64,000 nt of DNA from contig NZ_FUWR01000009.1 in NCBI RefSeq assembly GCF_900167465.1, positions 85,899 through 149,898 of the forward strand, read 5' to 3'. Origin of the DNA: Trichlorobacter thiogenes. GTDB lineage: Bacteria; Desulfobacterota; Desulfuromonadia; Geobacterales; Pseudopelobacteraceae. The position numbers and the translations under genes are program-made. Under the pieces are notes generated by a model. The model did not search any database and was not told the DNA's origin. It was given only the letters and a program-made list of their open reading frames with translations. This document shows positions 1 to 7,635 of this stretch, one piece after another. Position 1 is the first letter of the stretch. The number at the start of each line of letters is the position of its first letter.

Positions 1-3000
1 GGTCGGTGGTAGTGTCGTCGTAAAGGGCGATCCGCTGGTCACGCTGCCACCGGAGGTGGTGACGGTGATGGTGCCGGTGGTGGCCCCGGTGGGGACCGTG
101 ACAGTGATCTGGCTTGCACTGACAAAGGTGATCGCCGTGCTGACCACGCCGTTGAAGGAGACTGTGGTGGCGCCGTTGACAAAGTTGGTGCCGTTGATGG
201 TCACCGTCGTACTGCCAGGGGTTCCGCTGGCAGGGTTGAACGAACTGATGGTCGGTGTTGATGGCAGCGGTGTCAGGGGCGGCCTGAAGAACCCGTTGAC
301 CCCTTCTACCTGGGTGATGCCGCCCTCGCCCATGACGACACCCGTGTTGATCAGGGCCAGGTATTTGCCGTTGACAAAGCCTGCACCACCCATTTGGTTG
401 CCGCTGTTTTGATAGATTGTCACCTTGGTGCCGCTGAGTGCACCGGTGTCTTTTGCCACAAACTGGCCAAAGACGTCCCAATTATCCGGGTTGGTCATGT
501 CCATCCAGGTGACCAGGTAGTTGGTGCCATCGAAGGAGACGCTGGAGGCGATCTGGGCGCCGGTTTCGCTGGTAATGGTGATCGGGGTGGGTCCAACCAG
601 TGTCCCACTGGTGTTGACCCGCTGACCCAGCACATCCCAGGTTCCTGTACCCATACCACCAACCTCATCACTCCAGACCACCATATAGTTGGTGCCGTCA
701 AAGACCACCGATTTTGGGTTGTCGCTGGGGGCGGCACTGGCGTTTACCACCACCTCCGTCCCCATCAGCCCACCGGCCGGGCTTACCAGACGACCGTGAA
801 TCTCATTGCCGGATTCACCATCCTGCCAGACCACAAAGAAGTTGGTGCCGTCAAAGGCCACATCGCTGGCCTTGCCATAGCCGGTGCTGATGCGACCAGG
901 CAGGGTGTTTACGCTGCCGTCAGGGTTGACGATTCGGCCAGCAATTGCACGGTTGGTCGCGGTATCGCCCAGCGCCGGGTTGAGCAGATAGGTGTAGGTG
1001 ACCAGAAACTTGCCGCCACCGAAGGCCATGGTCTTGTTGCCGTCAAACAGGGCGCCAAGCAGGTCAGGATTGGTAGGCGAAGAGATATTGAAGGGGCTGC
1101 CTACCGTGGCGCCGGCCCGGTTGATCCGCTGGCCGTAAATCCTGTAACCATACTGTCCTGTCACCGTACCACCCTCATTATCCTCCCAGATCAGCAGGTG
1201 GTTGTCACCGTCAAAGGCTGTTGCCGTAGCAATACCGGTACGGCCGGTGCTAATCAACCCGCCCACCTTGGTGCCGGTGCCGCTGAGCAGCTGCGCGCCG
1301 ATGCTGGTGGGGCTGGTCAGGTGATTTTCAATCCCCACCAGGTAGTTGGTGCCGTCAAAGGAGAAGCCCATGGCTGCGCCAGAGGTGGCGATCGGGAAGG
1401 TGATCGGCGCGGTCAGGCCTGATTGCCCTATGGCATCGGCCTTGCCCTGGAATATGCGCTTGTTGAAGGTCAGGCCGGCGCTTGGTTTGCTAGCGGTGAC
1501 CGTGACCCAGTCGCTATCTTCGACGTTCTTGACGCAGAAAATGCTGGTACTTACGGGGGTGGTGCTATTTGCCTGATCACAGTTGGTGCCGTAGGTAACC
1601 GTGTAAGGCGCGTTATTGCGGCTGCTGAAGGCGGTGACCGTGGCGCCGTTGATTTCAACGCCGTTGTCACCCCGGGTCTTGGCCCGGATGATCCCCTTTC
1701 CAGCGGTATTGCCCCAGGTGCTCAGATACGAAGTGGCGAACATGGTGTAAGGGAAGCTGCTCTGCGTATCAGTCGTGTTATGCATGTAGGCGGTATACAG
1801 CGGGATCAGGCCGCTGTTGGTTACCTTGAGGCGATACAGCTTGCCGGTGGGGACGCCGACCAGCTGGAATCTGCCATCAGCCGCTGTGGGGGTGGTGGCG
1901 ATCGGATCAGTGGCGTCCAGCGCAACGGTTGCACCACTCAGCGGGAGATTGCTGGAGTCCACCACACTGCCGCTGTAGGTAAAGGTGGGGGTGAACTCGC
2001 CATGGGAACCTACCGAAGGTTTTCCGGCTACATTGATGATGACTGGGCCGGTGGGCGACGGCGTGGTGGTGCAGTTGGGCAGCTGGAAGGTCAGGCTGGT
2101 CCCATCCGGGGCAGCTGCAGTGGGGGTGATCGGGTACTGGGTGTTGTTGAGGTAGATGCTGTTGTTGGCTGGGGTGCTGCTGAATCCGGTGCCGTAGATG
2201 GTGAGCGGTGTGGCGTTACCGCAGGGCAACGTGAAGTCACTCATACCGCCGGGTTTATTAATAGTCGGTCCACCATCCTGGGGGGTAAAGGAGGTCCAGC
2301 TGGTGGAGCGGTTGCCGCGGCTGTCGATCATCTCGATACCCCAGTTGTAGGTGGTGCCTGTCGACAGGGTACCGCCGGTGAACTCCACCGAGTTCCGGTC
2401 CGGGGGCAGTATGGTTTCAAACAGGTAGTCGCCGCTGGTGTTGGCCTGTTGTAGCATCACATGATAGACGTAGGGCGAGTTTGGCCTGCCAGCCAGGGTA
2501 TTCCAGGAGAACCAGGGATCCAGCGTGCTACTTGGCACAGCGGTCAGTCCTGCCGGGTAGGTCTGGTTGGCGCCGACCGTGATGACGTCGGAAACTGATT
2601 TGGTGAGCGTCGTATCCTGTGTGCCGTCGGTGTAGGTCACCGTGATGGCGTACGTGTTACCGACGCTAGGGACGGTGGCAATCGGGTGGGATGACCAGAA
2701 CTCGCCCCAAGAATTGATCGTCAGGTCGGTAACGGTCATCTGGGGGCCGGAGGTGATGGTCAGGTGGGCCGGTCGCTTCTCTTGTGGGGCAAAAATGAAA
2801 TCGAGGCGGTAGCTCGTGCCCCCCCCGCTGATGAGGGTTTGAGTGGACAGGCTGGACTCTATGGCACGGGAGACGGTCATGTTGTAGCTACCCAGATTGA
2901 CCGGCGCACCGGCTACGGCCAATAAGGGTTGTCGCCAATCCAGCTCGGAATAGGTCACATCGCCGGTGCTGAAGGTTTTGTCATCCACCTTGTCCAGCAG

Positions 3001-3897
3001 CAGGAACAGCTGGTAGTTGCCGTCGGGCACGCCGCTGATGGTAACAGTCTGGATTTGGGTTGGCGTGGCAATATAGGTGCCGGCCACCGGCGCATGGTTG
3101 CTGTTCATCAGCAGTGCCAGCAGTCGGCCAGAGGGGGCGGCGTCAAAGTTGACGGTTGCGGTGACGGTCTGCTCACCTGCTGCGGGGCCGATGGTGATTT
3201 TCGGTGTTGATGCAGAGAGCAGGGGAGAGCCGGTCGCACCGGCCAGCACCGCTTCAACGGCAAAGTAGTACTGGCCACCGTTGGTTAACGGGATAAAGGC
3301 ATGGCCGTCGTTATGGGACGCGATGTTTTCAAGTTTACCGGTGTAGTTGGACGAACTGGGACTACCGGTCGTGTTCCAGTAGATGTTGTAGCTGTTGGCA
3401 ATCTCAAAGTTATAGCCGTTTTGGGGAGGATCCCAGGTGACCAGCACGCCGTTATTGATCGGGTGGGCTACCACGTTGTTGATTGTTGTAAGGGTCTGTG
3501 CCCCCTGGCTCCCAATCGGGAAGTCCTTGCCGGTTACCGTGGAGTCGCTTGCAGGGACGTTTACCGGGGTTAACTGGCCGACCGGTGAGCCACTGTAGGG
3601 GAAACCGGTGCCGCGGGTATCCAGAAAGGCCCGCACCGTATAGTCGCCCGTTACGTTGACACCCCGCACGGTGTAGGCCACCGTTGCTCCGGCTGCCAGC
3701 CCTGAAACGGTATAGCTGGTGCCATAGCCGGTGGCACCGAACATTGTGTGCTCCAGCATCACGTAGAGCCGCCCAGTGATCGGTGCGCCGGTGCCATTGA
3801 TAATACTGCCGGAGATGGACGCGGCCTGGCAGATGCTGAACATGCCAAATAGTAGTACTGCGGCTAAAGATAGCATAATCCTGATAAGGCTACGCAT
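1..3897 (-). CDS. Large exported modular protein, FDGTNYLV-type repeats, partial
   Basis: The reading frame is open from the ATG at 3897 (GAGGAGG upstream) to the left window edge, so at least 1299 codons are present and the C-terminus is missing. The N-terminus is a signal peptide (basic MRSLIR, hydrophobic core, QAA cleavage region). Then follow FnIII-like and carboxypeptidase-regulatory-like beta domains. Between roughly 1400 and 380 there are five or six degenerate repeats of about 60 residues built on FDGTNYLVxWxD followed by GQRV, which resemble a beta-propeller. An IPT/TIG domain (SFNPASGTPGSTTVTINGTN) is cut by the edge. It is probably secreted or surface exposed; no catalytic motif was seen. 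It lies in line with the exported proteins at 4003-12861 and downstream of the type II secretion operon. Whether it carries their shared C-terminal module cannot be seen here. Confidence 0.85.
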   Translation of the reverse strand, partial: MRSLIRIMLSLAAVLLFGMFSICQAASISGSIINGTGAPITGRLYVMLEHTMFGATGYGTSYTVSGLAAGATVAYTVRGVNVTGDYTVRAFLDTRGTGFPYSGSPVGQLTPVNVPASDSTVTGKDFPIGSQGAQTLTTINNVVAHPINNGVLVTWDPPQNGYNFEIANSYNIYWNTTGSPSSSNYTGKLENIASHNDGHAFIPLTNGGQYYFAVEAVLAGATGSPLLSASTPKITIGPAAGEQTVTATVNFDAAPSGRLLALLMNSNHAPVAGTYIATPTQIQTVTISGVPDGNYQLFLLLDKVDDKTFSTGDVTYSELDWRQPLLAVAGAPVNLGSYNMTVSRAIESSLSTQTLISGGGTSYRLDFIFAPQEKRPAHLTITSGPQMTVTDLTINSWGEFWSSHPIATVPSVGNTYAITVTYTDGTQDTTLTKSVSDVITVGANQTYPAGLTAVPSSTLDPWFSWNTLAGRPNSPYVYHVMLQQANTSGDYLFETILPPDRNSVEFTGGTLSTGTTYNWGIEMIDSRGNRSTSWTSFTPQDGGPTINKPGGMSDFTLPCGNATPLTIYGTGFSSTPANNSIYLNNTQYPITPTAAAPDGTSLTFQLPNCTTTPSPTGPVIINVAGKPSVGSHGEFTPTFTYSGSVVDSSNLPLSGATVALDATDPIATTPTAADGRFQLVGVPTGKLYRLKVTNSGLIPLYTAYMHNTTDTQSSFPYTMFATSYLSTWGNTAGKGIIRAKTRGDNGVEINGATVTAFSSRNNAPYTVTYGTNCDQANSTTPVSTSIFCVKNVEDSDWVTVTASKPSAGLTFNKRIFQGKADAIGQSGLTAPITFPIATSGAAMGFSFDGTNYLVGIENHLTSPTSIGAQLLSGTGTKVGGLISTGRTGIATATAFDGDNHLLIWEDNEGGTVTGQYGYRIYGQRINRAGATVGSPFNISSPTNPDLLGALFDGNKTMAFGGGKFLVTYTYLLNPALGDTATNRAIAGRIVNPDGSVNTLPGRISTGYGKASDVAFDGTNFFVVWQDGESGNEIHGRLVSPAGGLMGTEVVVNASAAPSDNPKSVVFDGTNYMVVWSDEVGGMGTGTWDVLGQRVNTSGTLVGPTPITITSETGAQIASSVSFDGTNYLVTWMDMTNPDNWDVFGQFVAKDTGALSGTKVTIYQNSGNQMGGAGFVNGKYLALINTGVVMGEGGITQVEGVNGFFRPPLTPLPSTPTISSFNPASGTPGSTTVTINGTNFVNGATTVSFNGVVSTAITFVSASQITVTVPTGATTGTITVTTSGGSVTSGSPFTTTLPPT

Positions 3898-3935
3898 GGT
3901 AAGGTCCTCCTCACAAAGAAGGTATCTAATTGGTA

Positions 3936-3963
3936 TACGTATCACTGAATCGGGCACTGTCAA
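3936..3963 (-). promoter_or_regulatory. Possible sigma-70 promoter for the gene starting at 3897
   Basis: On the minus strand TTGACA (3963-3958) is followed after 16 bases by TACGTA (3941-3936), preceded by TGA as in an extended -10. The -10 match is weak. The distance to the RBS and ATG at 3897 is reasonable. Confidence 0.35.
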
Positions 3964-4002
3964 GCTGTGGCACCCTGGCTGACAAGTTCAAGCTACTTTG
4001 TC

Positions 4003-7000
4003 TTACTTGATCACAATCCGGTCCAGCACCAGTCTGCCGGAGACGATGGTGAACGGACCGGTCAGGTAGGTGTAGCCGCCGGGAGTTGCCTCCCTGAAGT
4101 CACTGTAGCCCCCAAGCAGTTTTACGGATTGACCGGTGTTGAAGGTAACTCCGTTGTCTGGCAGTGGAATTGTCCCCAAGCTGACAGCCTTTATGGTGGG
4201 TTGTGCATTGGTGGCGAAAAAGAGCGCCCGCCAGACCGGGTTCGGTTCGTCATTTCGGTACACGGTTTCGCTTTCTACGTTTTGCAGTAGTGCCAGCAGA
4301 GCCAGGTTGGCATCCACCATCTTGCTGCCGTTCATCAACACGGCAAAGCCGGTGGGGTTGGTGCTGGTGGTGCTGGTGCCCCTGAGTGACCATTGCACAA
4401 AGCTGGAGTAGGCATCCGGTGTGGCGGAGAGGGTGACGGTGCTGTCGTAGGGGGCAAAGGTGTCTTCACACCACTTTGCGTCATAGGAAGCAGGACAGGA
4501 GAAGGTGGCGCCGCCGCTGCCGGTGATGGTGCCGCGGCCTTCACCGGGGAAGGTGACCTCCAGCCCTACCAGCACGGTGAAATCGGTGGCGCTGGTGGCG
4601 GTGCCACCTGCGGTGGTGACGGTAATCTTTCCGCTGATGGCGCCGGCAGGTACTTTGGTTGTTATAGAAGTATTGTTAACGGTTCTTTCATTTTGGAGAA
4701 TCCCATTGAAATAGACCTTGGTGGTGTTGTCCGGGTTGAAGTTAGCGCCGTAAATGTTAACAACCGCGCCTTCCGCTGCGCTGGCGGGGCTAAACGAGGT
4801 GATGGTGGGTGGTTGAGGTCCACCGTAAATCTCGCCATAGGTCAGCGATTCGGTCGCTCCAATGGCGATCATGGTTGAAAATGCCCAGACAGCCTTGTCG
4901 GCGTAGATGGTCAGCCGGTCGCCGTGGTTGACGTTGGGGATCAGCACCATGCCGTTGCCCTCAGTGGTGGTGCCGACCGTGCCGGTGTAGTTGCTGGGGA
5001 GAACCGCATAACGGGGGGTGTAGACCGTGCCGCTGCTGCTGGTAACGGTGACCACGGCCCCGGCCAATGGGATCTCACTGGCGTTTTTAACCTTAAGCAG
5101 CACCGCTGCCTTACCGGGGATCATGCCGCTGGCCAGGCTGTTCAGCTGGGTGTAGGTCAGCAGCGGGTAGGGCGAAGGCGCGGTAAATGTGGTGGTTCGG
5201 GTAAGCTGCTCGGTATAGGTGGGCTGGTAGCCGGTCTTGCTGATCCGCAGACTGAAGACGCTATTGTTTGGCAAACGCTCTACGCTGAAATAGCCAAGAT
5301 CCTTTGTTGCGTCTCTGGTGCTGTCGTTAATCAACGGATTGCCAACCATGGCCACCAGTGCGTCGGCAAGTTTGGTGCCTGCTGCGTCCTGCACATACCC
5401 TTTTGTTTCTACTACGGCTCCGTTACCCAGCGGGGCGCCGTAGTAAAGGCCCCAGGTGAAGGAGCCGCTGGCTGTGGTGACGACGGGGTAGAGGTAACTG
5501 TTGGTTTCGTTAAACGGTGTCGGTACCGTGACAGTGATCCCAGTGGCGCTGGAAGCTGTAACCGGCAGTTCAGTACTGCCAATGGTGACACTGGTGGGGC
5601 TGTCCAGGTTGAAGCCGCTGATGTTCAGGATTGTGCCGGCTGCCACTGAGGCCGGCCATATCCCGGTGATCACCGGCGCGGTCGGGTGGGCGGCGAAGAT
5701 GGCCTGATAGTTGATGGTGTCGCCGGTGCTGGTCTGTGCCTCAGGATTCCACAGGTAGAAGCTGTTGGCGCTGGTCAGCGACCAGCCGTCAGCGTGCAAC
5801 GGATCGGAGTAGCTGCCGATGCTTAATCCTTGTACCTCCAGCAGCGGGCTGCGGGTCAAGAGCGGATAGGCCTGTAGGTTGTAGAGCCAGCTTGCGCCGC
5901 CAGGCGCTTGGGGCGGCATCCAGTTGAAGGTCGGTTCACCAACGGCGGGGTAGGCTACCCCAAACAGTGGCGTTGTGGGTTTGGGCGGGCTTTGCAGCGG
6001 CGCGCGGGTAGCGGTAACGGTGAGGTCGTTGTAGCCGGAAGCATAGAAGACCCGCACCGTATAGCTGTCACCCGTGTCCACTGCCAGCAGATTACCCAGA
6101 TCCAGCCTGTAGGCGCCGTTCTCGTACCACAGCCCCAGATCGGCCGGCACATCCATGCGGGAACCGGCAATGACCTGGGCGTTGATCGGCGCCAGCAGGT
6201 TGGGATGGATGCTCAGAATGTAGCCGTAGTTTTCACCGGAGGAGGTGGCGCCGGGCTCGCCGTACAGGCTGTGGGTGGTGGCCACGCTGAGGGCGGCGTT
6301 GCCGGTGCGTAAGGGTAGGGTACCGGCGTCAGGCGAGTTGTTGTTGACCGTCACGGTCACCACGCTCTCGTCGGCCATCCGCAGGTCGCCGGCATCGTCG
6401 ATGCCGTTGGGTGCGCTGATATAGTCATCGCCGGATGGAATCCTATTGATATCCATGAAGGCATAGATGCGGTAGCTGGCGTAGTCGGCCACATCTTTGA
6501 TAGTAAAAGCCTGTGCGTTGGCGGTCGGGTTGGTGATGGCCGTAATGTGGGGAGGGAGATTGGGGTCAAGCGGTATGGCGGCCACGTAGAGCGTGCCCAA
6601 CGGTTCCTGGCTGGTATCTTCATCATAACCACTGTAGCTGACTGTGCCGGTGATGCTGCGTATGTAGCTCTGGTTCTGGGCCTGCACCCAGTCGGATGCT
6701 TGCGTGCTGCCGCTTAACTGGGCGGTGATCCGGTACCAGTACGTGCTGGTAGTAGTGTGTAGCCAACGGCCCCCGTCGCTGGCCGGAATGGTTTTGCTGC
6801 CCGTGATGGTTCCACCACCATCTGTGCTCCACTCGATCAGATAGCTGGTGGGCACGACCAGGCCGGTGGTCAGTGAGGTCTGAACGTTCCACCGGAGCAG
6901 GGTCAGGTTGTTGTCGGTGACGGGGCGCAGTGCCGGATTTGTGGTCACGAAGGTGGGGCGCTCAAGACTGACCAGGCTGGGGTCGCTGATGGCAAGGGTG

Positions 7001-7413
7001 GTGCCGCCGGGGTAGCTGGCTGTACCGTTGGCGGCAATATCTACCCGTAGGCCGCTGCTGCTACTGGTGTAACTGGCCGATACCGGGTCGTTGGCATGAC
7101 GGATGCCGGTTCCGCTGACATCCCGGAAGGCCCGCAGGTAGTAAGTACCGGGCTGCAGCCCCCGCAGGGTGAAGCTGCCTGGTGCGGCGATGCTGACACC
7201 CAGGTTCTGCAGGTTGGGGCGGTTGCTGCCGCTGCCGCCCTGGGCCTGGATGTAGATCCGGCCGGGCTGGCTTCCGCTGTAACTGACCGAAGCGGTGGCG
7301 GCGTAAGGGTAGATCGGAGGGGCATCAGCCAAGGCACGACTGTTGGCTAGCTGCAGACAGAAGGTAACAAAAATTGCCAGGACGACGGTACACCGTGTGA
7401 GATGACGTGACAT
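4003..7413 (-). CDS. Exported IPT/TIG and InlB-B-like repeat protein with shared C-terminal module
   Basis: A 1136-residue protein with a signal peptide (MSRHLTRC, hydrophobic core, SRALA). Beta-rich domains follow, including a carboxypeptidase-regulatory-like stretch (LRGLQPGTYYLRAF). Two IPT/TIG domains are visible, one beginning near PVITGIWPASVAAG and one near PTITSFSPASAAEG. Next comes a divergent InlB-B-like segment (FPGEGRGTITGSGGATFSC). The last ~90 residues are a module ending GRLVLDRIVIK, homologous to the tails of the proteins at 7636, 10480 and 39723. No enzyme motif was recognised, so this is likely a secreted adhesin or scaffold. It is 105 bases upstream of the gene starting at 3897, and has a good promoter of its own at 7493-7520. 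Confidence 0.87.
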   Translation of the reverse strand: MSRHLTRCTVVLAIFVTFCLQLANSRALADAPPIYPYAATASVSYSGSQPGRIYIQAQGGSGSNRPNLQNLGVSIAAPGSFTLRGLQPGTYYLRAFRDVSGTGIRHANDPVSASYTSSSSGLRVDIAANGTASYPGGTTLAISDPSLVSLERPTFVTTNPALRPVTDNNLTLLRWNVQTSLTTGLVVPTSYLIEWSTDGGGTITGSKTIPASDGGRWLHTTTSTYWYRITAQLSGSTQASDWVQAQNQSYIRSITGTVSYSGYDEDTSQEPLGTLYVAAIPLDPNLPPHITAITNPTANAQAFTIKDVADYASYRIYAFMDINRIPSGDDYISAPNGIDDAGDLRMADESVVTVTVNNNSPDAGTLPLRTGNAALSVATTHSLYGEPGATSSGENYGYILSIHPNLLAPINAQVIAGSRMDVPADLGLWYENGAYRLDLGNLLAVDTGDSYTVRVFYASGYNDLTVTATRAPLQSPPKPTTPLFGVAYPAVGEPTFNWMPPQAPGGASWLYNLQAYPLLTRSPLLEVQGLSIGSYSDPLHADGWSLTSANSFYLWNPEAQTSTGDTINYQAIFAAHPTAPVITGIWPASVAAGTILNISGFNLDSPTSVTIGSTELPVTASSATGITVTVPTPFNETNSYLYPVVTTASGSFTWGLYYGAPLGNGAVVETKGYVQDAAGTKLADALVAMVGNPLINDSTRDATKDLGYFSVERLPNNSVFSLRISKTGYQPTYTEQLTRTTTFTAPSPYPLLTYTQLNSLASGMIPGKAAVLLKVKNASEIPLAGAVVTVTSSSGTVYTPRYAVLPSNYTGTVGTTTEGNGMVLIPNVNHGDRLTIYADKAVWAFSTMIAIGATESLTYGEIYGGPQPPTITSFSPASAAEGAVVNIYGANFNPDNTTKVYFNGILQNERTVNNTSITTKVPAGAISGKITVTTAGGTATSATDFTVLVGLEVTFPGEGRGTITGSGGATFSCPASYDAKWCEDTFAPYDSTVTLSATPDAYSSFVQWSLRGTSTTSTNPTGFAVLMNGSKMVDANLALLALLQNVESETVYRNDEPNPVWRALFFATNAQPTIKAVSLGTIPLPDNGVTFNTGQSVKLLGGYSDFREATPGGYTYLTGPFTIVSGRLVLDRIVIK

Positions 7414-7492
7414 GGCCGCCTCCTCTTGCCTGAAGTGGCACCGGTAGGCTAGGGGTGTGATATTCTATTGGTTGTTACTAACGATTAATGGA

Positions 7493-7520
7493 ATCATATC
7501 GCTGTAAGGAGGTTTGTCAA
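7493..7520 (-). promoter_or_regulatory. Sigma-70 promoter for the 4003-7413 gene
   Basis: On the minus strand TTGACA (7520-7515), a 16-base spacer and TATGAT (7498-7493) lie about 80 bases upstream of the ATG at 7413. This is one of the best -35/-10 pairs in the window. Confidence 0.6.
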
Positions 7521-7575
7521 GTGGTAGGGGGGAGGTGTGGTGCAATGGCCCTTGGTGTGGGAATGTACGCCATTT

Positions 7576-7611
7576 TGAGGCGTTGGTGTCACTTGGACAA
7601 CCAACGCCTCA
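7576..7611. terminator. Perfect 12-bp hairpin between exported-protein genes
   Basis: TGAGGCGTTGGT (7576-7587) pairs exactly with ACCAACGCCTCA (7600-7611) across a 12-base loop. It lies 25 bases beyond the stop codon of the minus-strand protease gene. Neither strand has a convincing T-run after the stem, so it may be an atypical terminator or an mRNA-stabilising hairpin. Confidence 0.45.
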
Positions 7612-7635
7612 TGTCGTTTAGGCAGGGATGGCTGA

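Noticed and set aside
394..2454. Two long plus-strand frames (342 and 343 codons)
   Set aside because: They lie antisense to the large exported protein; their translation is compositionally odd (Gly/Val/His-rich), without domains or RBS. They are shadows of a GC-rich gene.
4393..5649. Plus-strand frames opposite the 4003-7413 gene
   Set aside because: Antisense shadows of the IPT/TIG protein, with no recognisable fold and no ribosome site.
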